In this document: positions 7,768 to 17,718 of the stretch, piece by piece
How positions within the stretch are numbered: the stretch's first letter is position 1
Layout: each line of letters starts with the position of its first letter
NCBI GenBank assembly: GCA_964384335.1
Contig: CAYLKN010000026.1
Span: forward strand, 1-28,087
Length of the DNA stretch: 28,087 bases
Origin: JAUICS01 sp964384335
GTDB lineage: Bacteria; Pseudomonadota; Alphaproteobacteria; Micavibrionales; Micavibrionaceae
Direction of reading: 5' to 3'
Program-made: the position numbers and the translations under genes
The notes under the pieces: generated by a model
Told to the model about the DNA's origin: nothing
Database searches by the model: none
What the model saw: only the letters and a program-made list of their open reading frames with translations

Positions 7768-9024
7768 GTGAAACGCTACCCGCAGCTGGCCTGGTGCTTT
7801 TATGACTGGGCGCACTCCGCCTTTTCAACAATTATAATAACATTTGTTTTCAGTGTTTATTTTTCCAGGGGCATAGTCGGCGATGAAACGCAAGGTGCCG
7901 GGTTCTGGTCCCTTGCCATGGGAGCATCAGGGTTTGTGGTGGCTGTATTAAGCCCCTATTTGGGCTGGGTATCGGATATAACTCAAAGGCGTCTGACCTG
8001 GATTGCGGCGTTTACGATTGCCGGGTCACTGGCAACGGCGTTTCTTTTTATCGGAGAACCGGATGCGTCGTATATTCTGATTCTAACGGTTTTGATCCTT
8101 GCCGGAGTTGCCAATGCCAGTTTTGAATTTGCATGGGTATTTGCCAACAGCCTTCTTCCCGGTCTTTCAAAAGACGGGAGAATGGGAACGCTGTCAGGCC
8201 GGGCCTGGGCTTTTGGATATGCAGGCGGGCTTATCGCACTTGTTCTGACGCTGCTATTGTTTGTCGGTATTGGCGATATCAGGCCGCTGTTACCCATTGC
8301 AGGCGACAAGTCGGAGAATATCCGGGCAACTTCAATTTTTGCGGCTCTATGGATAATCGTATTTTCCTTGCCTCTGTTTTTCTGGATCAGGGAGGAGCCC
8401 AATCCACAACGGTCAAAAGATGTCTCATTTAAGCAGAGTTTTTCCGGGTTTCTTAAACGGTCCAAAGAAATCTTCAGGGACAGAAACCTTATGCTGTTTC
8501 TGATTGCAAGTGCGATTTACCGTGACGGACTTGTGACATTGTTTGCTGTCGGGGGCGTATTTGCCGCGGCCGCGTTTGACATGAGTTTTCATCAGATTTT
8601 GCTGTTTGCAATCGGGTTGAACGTAACAGCGGCGATCGGGGCGTTTTCCATGGTTGCGCTTGATGACAAAAAAGGATCCAAATACGTTGTCCTTTTTTCA
8701 CTGACATGTCTTGCAGCAACAGGAACGATTATTGTGTTTTTACAGGATGCAACGCAATTCATCATTGCGTCTTTGTTTCTGGGTTTGTTTATTGGTCCCG
8801 TTCAGGCCGCAAGCCGGACAATGGCGGCCAGTCTGGCGCAGCCCGGCAATGTTGCCCAGGTTTTTGGATTTTATACACTTACCGGAAAATCGCTGGCGTT
8901 TATCGGTCCTCTGATATACGGATGGCTGACACTTGGTTTTGACAATGCGCGCGCAGGTCTGGCATCAATCATTATGTTCTGGATACTTGGCGCAATCATA
9001 CTGGCCTGCGTCAGAAAGCGATAA
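7768..9024 (+). CDS. UMF1-family MFS transporter (Atg22-like)
   Basis: 418 residues, starting at GTG with AGAGG about six bases upstream. The N-terminus carries the UMF1/Atg22-type opening (W.FYDWAHSAFSTII.TFVFSVYF) and the protein has about 12 predicted membrane helices, so it is an inner-membrane major facilitator. A soluble stretch near residues 205-235 (REEPNPQRSK...) separates the two six-helix halves. Atg22 exports amino acids from yeast vacuoles; bacterial UMF1 substrates are mostly unknown. The gene is 85 bases after the msrA promoter region and followed 36 bases later by an amidase gene, so those two may be cotranscribed. Substrate is not assigned. Confidence 0.88.
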   Translation: MKRYPQLAWCFYDWAHSAFSTIIITFVFSVYFSRGIVGDETQGAGFWSLAMGASGFVVAVLSPYLGWVSDITQRRLTWIAAFTIAGSLATAFLFIGEPDASYILILTVLILAGVANASFEFAWVFANSLLPGLSKDGRMGTLSGRAWAFGYAGGLIALVLTLLLFVGIGDIRPLLPIAGDKSENIRATSIFAALWIIVFSLPLFFWIREEPNPQRSKDVSFKQSFSGFLKRSKEIFRDRNLMLFLIASAIYRDGLVTLFAVGGVFAAAAFDMSFHQILLFAIGLNVTAAIGAFSMVALDDKKGSKYVVLFSLTCLAATGTIIVFLQDATQFIIASLFLGLFIGPVQAASRTMAASLAQPGNVAQVFGFYTLTGKSLAFIGPLIYGWLTLGFDNARAGLASIIMFWILGAIILACVRKR

Positions 9025-9060
9025 GTAAGACCTTTAAAACTTTTTATTCTGTAACTGTAA

Positions 9061-9570
9061 ATGAAAACGATTACAAAGCGCCTTTCACCGAACTGTAATG
9101 ACCGCAAAGACGGCAAGAAACCATATCTGATCATTATTCATTATACAGGAACCAAAACAGGGGAAGAAGCCGCAAAATATTACCTCAATGAAACGGTGGA
9201 CGAACAGGCAGGACCAATAAGTCCTCATTATATGATCGATGAAAACGGGCATGTGACACAATTTGTTGAGGAGAACAAACGGGCCTGGCACGCCGGACAA
9301 TCGGTATGGAAGGGTGAAACGGATATTAACAGCGTGTCGATAGGCATTGAACTGGTCAATGAGGGCGAATACGCAGACTATCCGCCATTCCCTGAAAACC
9401 AGATCAATGCGCTTGTCGCTCTTTGCAGCGAAATCATGCAAAACAATGCCATTCCTGTGGAAAATATTCTGGGCCATTCCGATGTGGCACCGCACCGGAA
9501 GAAAGATCCCGGTCCGTCTTTCCCATGGGCACGTTTAAGGATAGATCTGCACAATGCGCATGATGCATAA
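9061..9570 (+). CDS. AmpD-like N-acetylmuramoyl-L-alanine amidase
   Basis: 169 residues of the amidase_2 fold, which cleaves the bond between N-acetylmuramic acid and the peptide stem. The zinc ligands of AmpD align as His27 (IIIHYTG), His139 (GHSD) and Asp149 (KDPG), the 10-residue spacing of the last two matching AmpD His154/Asp164. Catalytic Glu97 (IGIEL) and Lys147 are also in place. There is no signal peptide, so it probably acts in cytoplasmic muropeptide recycling, as AmpD does. No AmpE or beta-lactamase gene is adjacent. The ATG at 9061 lacks a strong ribosome binding site. The stop codon lies in a small TGCATAA tandem repeat (9564-9577). Confidence 0.9.
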   Translation: MKTITKRLSPNCNDRKDGKKPYLIIIHYTGTKTGEEAAKYYLNETVDEQAGPISPHYMIDENGHVTQFVEENKRAWHAGQSVWKGETDINSVSIGIELVNEGEYADYPPFPENQINALVALCSEIMQNNAIPVENILGHSDVAPHRKKDPGPSFPWARLRIDLHNAHDA

Positions 9571-9649
9571 TGCATAATGCATGCCCGAACCCTATAAGTA
9601 ATTGATTTAAAAAGAAATTTTTAAAAGTTAATTTTCCCGGAAAGAAAGG

Positions 9650-9679
9650 CTTGATTTTGATAAAGCCTGAAGCTATATT
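9650..9679 (+). promoter_or_regulatory. groESL promoter, sigma70/RpoH-like
   Basis: TTGATT (9651-9656) and TATATT (9674-9679) are spaced by 17 bases and fit sigma70. The same bases read as CTTGAT and CTATAT, close to the alphaproteobacterial RpoH pattern, suggesting overlapping housekeeping and heat-shock recognition. The predicted start is near 9686, inside the CIRCE operator. Confidence 0.6.
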
Positions 9680-9680
9680 T

Positions 9681-9707
9681 TAAGCACTCAAGGGTGGAGA
9701 GTGCCAA
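9681..9707 (+). promoter_or_regulatory. CIRCE operator (HrcA binding site)
   Basis: TAAGCACTC (9681-9689), nine bases, then GAGTGCCAA (9699-9707). This matches the CIRCE inverted repeat TTAGCACTC-N9-GAGTGCTAA in 15 of 18 arm positions, with the GCACTC/GAGTGC core perfect. It overlaps the predicted transcription start, the usual place for HrcA repression of groESL. hrcA itself is not in the window. Confidence 0.9.
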
Positions 9708-9801
9708 GTCACTTTTTTCTTTGAGCACAATAAGGATTAAAGTCAGGCTTTTGTCAAGCTGGGTTTGATCTGTTTAACATTAACCAATAAAGGAGGACAG
9801 T

Positions 9802-10119
9802 ATGAAATTCCGTCCATTACATGACAGAGTGCTTGTACGCCGTATAGAGCAGGAAGAGAAAACTGCAGGCGGTATTATTATTCCCGACACGGCAAAAGAA
9901 AAGCCGATGGAGGGGGAAGTTGTGGCTTGCGGTTCAGGAAGCCGTGACGACAGTGGTAAAGTAACGCCACTTGACGTAAAAGAAGGCGACCGCATTCTTT
10001 TCGCAAAATGGTCAGGCAATGAAGTGACGATTGATGGTGAAGAATACACCGTGATGAGAGAGTCTGACATTATGGGTATTCTTGAAGGTAACAGCAGCGC
10101 CAAGAAAAAAGCTGCTTAA
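9802..10119 (+). CDS. groES: Co-chaperonin GroES
   Basis: 105 residues, slightly longer than the usual 95-97 because of an NSSAKKKAA tail. It is the heptameric lid of the GroEL folding chamber. The opening MKFRPLHDRVLVRR, the mobile loop EEKTAGGIIIPDTAKEKP that docks on GroEL, and the strands GDRILFAKWSG and YTVMRESDIMGI are all present. The ribosome binding site AAAGGAGG lies five bases before the ATG and is the strongest in the window. It is first in the heat-shock operon behind CIRCE, 35 bases ahead of groEL. Confidence 0.98.
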   Translation: MKFRPLHDRVLVRRIEQEEKTAGGIIIPDTAKEKPMEGEVVACGSGSRDDSGKVTPLDVKEGDRILFAKWSGNEVTIDGEEYTVMRESDIMGILEGNSSAKKKAA

Positions 10120-10154
10120 TCCAGACAAATTTTTAAAATAGAAAAGAGGTAAAA

Positions 10155-11816
<1,662 letters not shown>

Positions 11817-11851
11817 GCCTTTCCGGCCAGATTTAACTTTTAATCCATAAA

Positions 11852-11886
11852 GGGGCATAATCCGGGTTATGCCTCTTTGTTTATTT
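11852..11886 (+). terminator. groESL rho-independent terminator
   Basis: GGGGCATAA (11852-11860) pairs with TTATGCCTC (11867-11875) over nine positions including one G-T pair, loop TCCGGG, followed by TTTGTTTATTT. It starts 36 bases after the groEL stop. Confidence 0.85.
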
Positions 11887-11964
11887 CGAATACAATTCTT
11901 TTCAGACAGCACTTGCAAAAATTTTTTGTAAGCCGCAATTTGTAAATAAAAAATTCTTTAAATC

Positions 11965-12876
11965 ATGTTTGTTTACCTGCCAGTTGCGGAAATGAGTGTT
12001 GCAGCGGAATCCATTCTGCTTCTGGGCGGCGTTGTGGGATTTTTATCCGGTGTGTTTGGCGTGGGTGGAGGTTTTCTCACCACCCCTTTTCTTATCTTTC
12101 TCGGTATCCCGCCGGCGGTAGCCGTTGGTACACAGGCCAGCCAGCTTGTTGCCTCAAGCGTGACAGGCGTTCTGGGACACTGGCACAAAAAAAACGTGGA
12201 CCTTAAAATAGGCGTCGTCATGCTAGCGGGAAGCGCAGGGGGGACTCTGATTGGTATTGGTATATTTCGTTTGTTGCAGCATATAGGTCAAATCGACCTG
12301 GCCATTTCCTTACTTTATGTTTTTCTTCTGGGGGCGGTAGGATCCATGATGCTGTTTGAAAGTACAAAAAGCTTATTAAACAGGAATAAATCACGAAAGG
12401 ATTTCAAGCCACTTTACCAGCGGCCATTTTTGAGGAATTTGCCGTATGCTGTCAAATTTCCGAAATCAAGACTATATATCAGCGTGCTATTGCCCGGAGG
12501 AATTGGTTTTGTCGGTGGACTTCTGGTGGCAATTATGGGTATCGGAGGCGGTTTTCTTCTGGTTCCGGCGATGATTTATATACTTGGGATGCCATCTTTG
12601 CTCGTCGCGGGGACGTCACTGTTCCAGGTAATGGTAACGACTTTTTTTGCAACCATCATGCATTCGGTTGCCAGCGAGACGGTGGATCTTGTTCTCGGTC
12701 TTATGCTTATAATAGGTGGCGTTGTCGGCGCTCAACTCGGTATAAGGGTCTCCACGCATATCCGGGGCGCCAATGCCCGCTTTCTTCTGGCGTTTCTTGT
12801 CCTTGCCGTAAGTATTGCCCTGGCTGCCGAGCTTTTTCTGGAACCGTCCGATCTTTATACACTTCAGAAAAGATGA
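11965..12876 (+). CDS. TauE/SafE-family sulfite/anion permease
   Basis: 303 residues with about eight predicted membrane helices arranged as two internally repeated halves. Each half contains the family glycine motif: GFLSGVFGVGGGFLTTPFL near residues 24-42 and GFVGGLLVAIMGIGGGFLLVPA in the second half. The family moves sulfite, sulfonates or other small organic anions across the inner membrane. The halves are joined by a basic loop (LLNRNKSRKDFK). The ATG at 11965 lacks an obvious ribosome binding site; Met10 is an alternative. The stop overlaps the next gene by four bases (ATGA), so the two products are coupled. The substrate is not shown by sequence. Confidence 0.85.
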   Translation: MFVYLPVAEMSVAAESILLLGGVVGFLSGVFGVGGGFLTTPFLIFLGIPPAVAVGTQASQLVASSVTGVLGHWHKKNVDLKIGVVMLAGSAGGTLIGIGIFRLLQHIGQIDLAISLLYVFLLGAVGSMMLFESTKSLLNRNKSRKDFKPLYQRPFLRNLPYAVKFPKSRLYISVLLPGGIGFVGGLLVAIMGIGGGFLLVPAMIYILGMPSLLVAGTSLFQVMVTTFFATIMHSVASETVDLVLGLMLIIGGVVGAQLGIRVSTHIRGANARFLLAFLVLAVSIALAAELFLEPSDLYTLQKR

Positions 12877-13619
12877 AACCATTTGCTTTCATAGTCTTAA
12901 TATTTTTTGTTTGGTCTGTTCCCGTTGCAAAGGCCTATGCGGATTTGACACTTGATCTTGCAACCGATCGCGTGGATATCAATACGGGATTTAACGGTGC
13001 AGATATAAAGGTTTACGGCCATACTGATCGTGAAGGCGATATTATAATCGTGGTCAATGGCCCTCAAAATGACATGGTGGTCCGAAAAAAAAACAGAATT
13101 TTCGGTATGTGGGTAAACAGTGAAAGCCTTCGCTTTAAAAATGTTTATGGATATTACGACTATGCCGCGACAGACAATATCGAAAATATTCTTGATGAGT
13201 CTCTTCTTTCAAATCACAGGATCGGCCTGGACTATCTTGATTTCCAACCTTCTGAAGAGGCAGTTGATGATCAGAATAAAATAAACCGCTTTCATGAATC
13301 ACTGATCAGAATAAAACAGTCTGAAGCACTTTATACGCTTAAGGGACAGGATATTTTCAGAATGAACAATACTTTTTTTAAGGCTTCGTTCAGACTCCCT
13401 CCCAACGTTCCTACAGGTCAGTATTCTATTCATGGCTATGTTGTGGCAAATGACAGAATTCTGGAAGATGACAGAATAATGCTGCGTGTGGCCCAGGTCG
13501 GTAAAGGCGCCGAAATCTATAAATTTGCCCATAACCAGTCACTGCTGTACGGGATTGCGGCGGCATTTATTGCCGTTATACTGGGGTTGCTGGCAAATGC
13601 TGTTTTGCGGCGTGATTAA
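12873..13619 (+). CDS. TIGR02186-type membrane-anchored periplasmic protein
   Basis: 248 residues with a signal peptide (about 1-22), a periplasmic beta-rich domain, and a C-terminal membrane helix (about 222-244) followed by RRD. The N-terminal block with LTLDLATDRVDINTGFNGAD, then VYGHTDREGDIIIVVNGP and RKKNRIFGMWVN, fits an alphaproteobacterial family of unknown function. From general knowledge this family is usually encoded next to a TauE/SafE permease, as here with an ATGA overlap. That suggests it is a partner or assembly factor of the permease, which is inference. Nothing catalytic is recognisable. Confidence 0.75.
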   Translation: MKPFAFIVLIFFVWSVPVAKAYADLTLDLATDRVDINTGFNGADIKVYGHTDREGDIIIVVNGPQNDMVVRKKNRIFGMWVNSESLRFKNVYGYYDYAATDNIENILDESLLSNHRIGLDYLDFQPSEEAVDDQNKINRFHESLIRIKQSEALYTLKGQDIFRMNNTFFKASFRLPPNVPTGQYSIHGYVVANDRILEDDRIMLRVAQVGKGAEIYKFAHNQSLLYGIAAAFIAVILGLLANAVLRRD

Positions 13620-13646
13620 AGAACCATCCTTCTGAAAGGAAAACCG

Positions 13647-14204
13647 ATGATGCAAAAAAAACCACCTCAGCCTGAATTCAAGGATATCGATGAAAGTGAA
13701 ACTGAGGATGTTGATACTGCAGATGGTTCCAAGGTTTATCTGGTCGTTGCCAATGAAAACGAAGAATTCAATCTTTCTTTAAGATACGCCGCACGCATCG
13801 CGCACAAGAACAAGGCACAGGTTGGAATTTTATTTGTAATTGACGAGGAAGACTTTCATCACTGGGGCGGGGTGGAGTCTATCATTCAGCAGGAACTGCG
13901 TCATAAAGCAGAAACATTTTTGTGGGAAAGCGCAAAAAAAATTAATGAACTTAATGGCAAGCTTCCAATATTTTACATTGCCGAAGGCACAAAAATTGAT
14001 TCCATCATCAAAACAATTGAAAGCGATCCGACCATCAAAACACTAATTCTTTCAGGAAGAACAGGGCCGGGCGGGCCGGGAAATCTGGTCGGATATTTTA
14101 CAGGCAAGGGATTAAGCCGCCTGACAGTTCCACTTACCCTCGTTCCCGGGAATATAGAACCTCACAGAATTGATGCGATTATGGGAACAAAAACTCAGGG
14201 CTGA
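13647..14204 (+). CDS. Universal stress protein (UspA-like)
   Basis: 185 residues with one Usp domain (about 29-172) after an acidic N-terminal extension rich in Asp and Glu. The domain opens with KVYLVVANENEEFNLSLRYA and ends with ILSGRTGPGGPGNLVGYF, a G-x2-G-x9-G-like nucleotide loop, followed by LTVPLTLVPG. This supports ATP binding, though the spacing is not textbook. The ribosome binding site AAAGG precedes tandem ATGs at 13647 and 13650. It lies 27 bases after the TIGR02186-type gene and probably shares its transcript. Usp proteins modulate stress survival; the specific role here is unknown. Confidence 0.85.
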   Translation: MMQKKPPQPEFKDIDESETEDVDTADGSKVYLVVANENEEFNLSLRYAARIAHKNKAQVGILFVIDEEDFHHWGGVESIIQQELRHKAETFLWESAKKINELNGKLPIFYIAEGTKIDSIIKTIESDPTIKTLILSGRTGPGGPGNLVGYFTGKGLSRLTVPLTLVPGNIEPHRIDAIMGTKTQG

Positions 14205-14205
14205 G

Positions 14206-14230
14206 AAAAAACTGATTGATCAGTCTTTTC
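14206..14230. terminator. Bidirectional terminator between usp and icd
   Basis: ACTGA (14211-14215) and TCAGT (14220-14224) form a short hairpin around TTGA, with A-rich sequence on the left and CTTTTC on the right, so a U-tract follows in both directions. It fills the 24-base gap between the convergent usp and icd genes. The stem is short. Confidence 0.5.
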
Positions 14231-15677
14231 ATTCACCCTGCGCCAGACTGTACCCCGGTTCGCCATTAAAATTGTGCAGATTAACAGCCTTTGTAAAGTC
14301 GAGTCCCTTATCGCTTAAACTTTTTAACAACGCAAGAACGTCGTTACGATCGACAGCTTGCTTTCCTTTGAAGCGCAGTCTCCAGTTATCGGCGTATGCC
14401 ATGTTGCGTTTTTCTGCAGGCCAGACCTTAACGCCACGGTTTGCAATGATTGACAATTCCATATTACCGACATGGTCGCGTCGCACGAGTTCAGCAAGAA
14501 CCTCAGGGTCTTTGCCTTCCCATGTTACTGCAACGTCAACACCCACAAGTTCTTTTTCGACAGGTTCGGGATCCTTCAGCGGAGGTATTTTGATACCGCC
14601 TGCCTTTACGGAGGCATAGCTGACAGGTCTGAGTTTTTTGGGCTCACTGCCCAGGTTATCGATAACAGCTTTTGCAAAATCAGTTGTGCCAACTTTCATG
14701 ATACTGTGATCCTCCTTGTACAAATCAGCAGTATGAATGCCGTCCTCTATCGTGCGTAGCCAGGCATTGTGGATCAGCCGGGCTTCCTTGCCAAACCCCA
14801 GATGCACAAGCATCATGATGCTTCCCAGAAGAAGACCGGAGGGATTGGCAATACCCTGCCCTGCAATATCAGGGGCACTGCCATGAATCGCCTCAAACAT
14901 CGCATGGTTTCTGCCGATATTCGAGGATCCTCCAAGGCCGACCGAACCTGTGATTTCAGCGGCAATGTCCGACACAATGTCCCCATATAGATTTGGCAGG
15001 ACAATAACATCAAACATATGCGGTGCCGCGGCAACCTTTGCTGCGCCGATATCTATGATCATGTGATTTTTCTCGATTTCTGGGTATTCTTCGCCGATTT
15101 CATCAAAAATCTTATGAAACAGGCCATCTGAAAGTTTCATAATATTGTCTTTGGTCATGCAGGTAACTTTTGACCTGTTTTGCGCCTTCGCATATTCGAA
15201 GGCATACCGGACAATCCGTTCTGTACCGGGGCGCGATATAAGTTTAAGAGATGCCATCACATCGATACTCTGGCGGTACTCAATGCCACCGTACAAATCC
15301 TCTTCATTTTCCCTTATGATAACCAAATCCATGTTTGGAAATTTTGTATCGACATAAGGCGCATACGATACGCATGGCCTGACATTCGCAAACAGGCCAA
15401 GGGTTTTGCGAATGGTAACATTAAGGCTTTTGTACCCGCCCCCTTGCGGCGTTGTTATGGGTGCCTTTAAAAGTGTTTTTGTCCTGTTGATGGAATTCCA
15501 TGCCTCATCCGGTATACCGGTTTTGACCCCTCTTTCATATACAGCTTTTCCAATGGAGATTTCTTCAAAAGCGAGAGGAGCCTTAGCTTTTTCGAGAATG
15601 GAAAGTGTGGCTTCCATGATTTCAGGACCGATACCGTCACCTTTTGCAATTGTAACCTGATTTTTTTTCTTAAGCAT
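14229..15677 (-). CDS. icd: NADP-dependent isocitrate dehydrogenase, Rickettsia/Thermus-type
   Basis: Oxidative decarboxylation of isocitrate to 2-oxoglutarate in the TCA cycle. I chose the ATG at 15677 (482 residues): it has AGAGGG eight to nine bases upstream, begins MLKKKNQVTIAKGDGIGPE, and gives the length of the rickettsial type (about 480). An upstream in-frame ATG at 15737 would add 20 lysine-rich residues and has no ribosome binding site. Key blocks are TTPQGGGYKSLNVTIRKTLGL (substrate Ser/Asn/Arg), RENEEDLYGG, the metal ligands in NLYGDIVSDIAAE, and the cofactor region HGSAPDIAGQGIANPSG. A C-terminal domain of about 150 residues beyond the core is typical of this type. It lies 69 bases after nhaA on the same strand. 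Confidence 0.93.
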   Translation of the reverse strand: MLKKKNQVTIAKGDGIGPEIMEATLSILEKAKAPLAFEEISIGKAVYERGVKTGIPDEAWNSINRTKTLLKAPITTPQGGGYKSLNVTIRKTLGLFANVRPCVSYAPYVDTKFPNMDLVIIRENEEDLYGGIEYRQSIDVMASLKLISRPGTERIVRYAFEYAKAQNRSKVTCMTKDNIMKLSDGLFHKIFDEIGEEYPEIEKNHMIIDIGAAKVAAAPHMFDVIVLPNLYGDIVSDIAAEITGSVGLGGSSNIGRNHAMFEAIHGSAPDIAGQGIANPSGLLLGSIMMLVHLGFGKEARLIHNAWLRTIEDGIHTADLYKEDHSIMKVGTTDFAKAVIDNLGSEPKKLRPVSYASVKAGGIKIPPLKDPEPVEKELVGVDVAVTWEGKDPEVLAELVRRDHVGNMELSIIANRGVKVWPAEKRNMAYADNWRLRFKGKQAVDRNDVLALLKSLSDKGLDFTKAVNLHNFNGEPGYSLAQGE

Positions 15678-15746
15678 TGATTTTGCCCTCTTCTTTTGGT
15701 TTTTCAGTTGGTTTATTAAGGCTTTAGCCTGAATCATGTTTTATTA

Positions 15747-17009
15747 CTAAGCGGCTCGTCCGGGTCCGTAGCGCAAGACCAGAAAACCGACAATCGCAGA
15801 AACGAATGACCCAATCAAAACACCCAGCCTTACGGTTGCCTGATACTCACTATCATTAAAAGCCAGTCCACCTATAAAAAGAGACATCGTAAATCCGACC
15901 CCGGCAAGAAGTGAAACCCCGTAAATCTGGGTCCATGAAGCTCTGGCCGGCTTGGACGAGAAACCAAGTTTTACAACAACAAATGTCAGCAGAAATATTC
16001 CGATTTGTTTCCCGAAGAAAAGACCGCCTGCTATTCCAAGCATAACAGGATCAAGGAGATCCTGAAATGACATGTTGCCAAAGGGCACGCCTGCATTCGC
16101 AAAGCCAAAAACCGGCAAAACAAGAAAAGACACCCATGGATGCAGATTGTGTTCAAGCTGTTCTGTGATTGATTTTCCGGTTGTGCCTTCTTTCCGGAGA
16201 GGGATCAAAACCGCGATGATAACACCGGCAAGCGTTGCATGAATGCCGGATTTCAGTATGGCAACCCATAAGATGATCCCGATAAGAATATAGGGGGTAA
16301 TTTTGCAGACATTGCGCAGGTTGAGAGTTAAAAGGCAAAGAAAAGCAATGGCTGCGATTGCCATAGCTTCCAGCACAATTTTTTCTGAATAAAACAGGGC
16401 AATGATTAAGATTGCACCAAGATCGTCAATAATGGCCACAGCCGTCAGAAATACTTTCAGTGACGTCGGAACACGGGATCCAACAAGGGCGAGAACGCCA
16501 AGTGCAAAAGCAATATCCGTGGCTGCCGGGATGGCCCAGCCTGAAAGGTGTTCCGGGTTTTCGTAGTTGAGTCCGACATAAAACAAAGCCGGAACGGCCA
16601 TGCCCCCGGCCGCGGCCATAATGGGCAGCAATAACCTGTCCCGGCTTGAAAGTTGGCCCATCATGACTTCCCTTTTGATCTCAAGACCGATAAGAAAGAA
16701 AAAAACAGCCATCAATCCGTCGTTAATCCACAAGAGGATGGACTTATTGATTTCAATGTCCCGCCCATTTGATATTTCGGAGAAACCGATACGGAAATTG
16801 ATTTCGTTAAAGAAATAGTTATAGAAAGAGTAAAAAGGTGAATTTGCAACAATCAAAGCCATTACGGCGGCCGTAACCAGGATAATTCCGCCGGATGCTT
16901 CCATTTTAAAAAATTCTCTGGCTGCTTCTTTTATTGCAAGTGTCTTGCCCAAAGATTTCTTTTCAATCTTGTTTCCTAATTCTGAAGCCTTGTCAAAGAG
17001 ATCGTTCAT
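15747..17009 (-). CDS. nhaA: Na+/H+ antiporter NhaA
   Basis: 420 residues, inner membrane. It exchanges sodium for protons and maintains pH and salt balance. The ion-binding aspartates align with E. coli Asp133, Asp163 and Asp164: here Asp165 in PAATDIAFALG and Asp195-Asp196 in AIIDDLGAI, with identical spacing. The DGLMAVFFFLIGLEIKRE segment and the C-terminal LLAGVGFTMSLFIGGLAF segment are also typical. The N-terminus is a longer amphipathic cytoplasmic stretch (about 1-38) than in E. coli. No strong ribosome binding site precedes the ATG. icd follows 69 bases downstream and may be cotranscribed, an unusual pairing. Confidence 0.97.
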   Translation of the reverse strand: MNDLFDKASELGNKIEKKSLGKTLAIKEAAREFFKMEASGGIILVTAAVMALIVANSPFYSFYNYFFNEINFRIGFSEISNGRDIEINKSILLWINDGLMAVFFFLIGLEIKREVMMGQLSSRDRLLLPIMAAAGGMAVPALFYVGLNYENPEHLSGWAIPAATDIAFALGVLALVGSRVPTSLKVFLTAVAIIDDLGAILIIALFYSEKIVLEAMAIAAIAFLCLLTLNLRNVCKITPYILIGIILWVAILKSGIHATLAGVIIAVLIPLRKEGTTGKSITEQLEHNLHPWVSFLVLPVFGFANAGVPFGNMSFQDLLDPVMLGIAGGLFFGKQIGIFLLTFVVVKLGFSSKPARASWTQIYGVSLLAGVGFTMSLFIGGLAFNDSEYQATVRLGVLIGSFVSAIVGFLVLRYGPGRAA

Positions 17010-17301
17010 AGAGACCGGAAAATTCGTTGCAACCAGATTATAATATAGGACCTGCTAAAAAAACGAAACAGCTTCGGAACCTCTTGTAGTAAAATTCTGC
17101 CTTTCTAAAAAACCTTTTTCAAAATGCAAGTGTTTTGCAAAAAGCAATCGCATTATGCAATTTTTCTGGATGTAATTAAAAAATATAACAACTATAGGGC
17201 GGTAGCTTTGGATGTAACCAGTACCGAAAATATATTGAATATCAAAGACTTAAAAAAAATGTAAGCCGTTCTGGCCCCGTTTTGAAAGAATTGTACACAA
17301 A

Positions 17302-17565
17302 ATGCATGTCCGGAAACAAAAGAGTTTCAACAAAGGTTCAAATATAATGAACGAGTGTGACGAAAGTGAATTTGAAGAATTGCTTGAAAAGATTGATGTG
17401 ATTAAAGAGACCGGTTTAACGCTGTCACCAATGATACCGAGCAGACATATGTGCATTGAGGGTGCAAAAACCGGTAAAATTACACCTGAAACGGCAAGAG
17501 AAATTTATATGGCCATGATAAATGCATCAAAGGATTTTTTATTCACAAATGACAAAGTGTTTTAG
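17302..17565 (+). CDS. Small acidic protein of unknown function
   Basis: An 87-codon frame; an internal ATG at 17347 gives a 72-residue version starting MNECDESEFEELLEK, with AAAGG about 12 bases upstream. The shorter form is acidic and mostly helical, with no membrane segment or signal peptide. I recognise no family. Features such as the short PSRHMCIEGAKTGKITPETA segment look protein-like rather than random. It stands alone between the divergent nhaA promoter region and ettA and is followed by a strong terminator-like hairpin, which supports a real transcript. It could still be noncoding. Confidence 0.4.
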   Translation: MHVRKQKSFNKGSNIMNECDESEFEELLEKIDVIKETGLTLSPMIPSRHMCIEGAKTGKITPETAREIYMAMINASKDFLFTNDKVF

Positions 17566-17609
17566 CGAAAGGAGTTTAGCCCAAGCCTTGACGAACCCTC
17601 GACGAAACC

Positions 17610-17685
17610 CTCGGTACCGCCTTGAATACGTGTCTCTCTCCTCTTACTTACCCAAAGCCTAAAAGGCGGTACCGGGGTCCCTTTT
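17610..17685 (+). terminator. Very strong hairpin with T-tail (terminator or small-RNA 3' end)
   Basis: CGGTACCGCCTT (17612-17623) is perfectly complementary to AAGGCGGTACCG (17663-17674). The stem extends outward to about 15 pairs with one G-T pair, and is followed by TCCCTTTTT. The 39-base loop is C/T-rich (CTCTCTCCTCTTACTTACCC within it) and could pair with ribosome binding sites. It ends the plus-strand transcript of the small ORF. The long pyrimidine loop is unusual for a simple terminator. Confidence 0.65.
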
Positions 17686-17718
17686 TCAGCCCTGATAAAA
17701 TTTCCGAACTTTACATGT

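Noticed and set aside
9564..9584. TGCATAA tandem repeat at the amidase stop codon
   Set aside because: Only two full units and a partial; a simple microrepeat without further structure.
17539..17547. DnaA-box match TTATTCACA
   Set aside because: Isolated match within the small ORF, with no neighbouring box.
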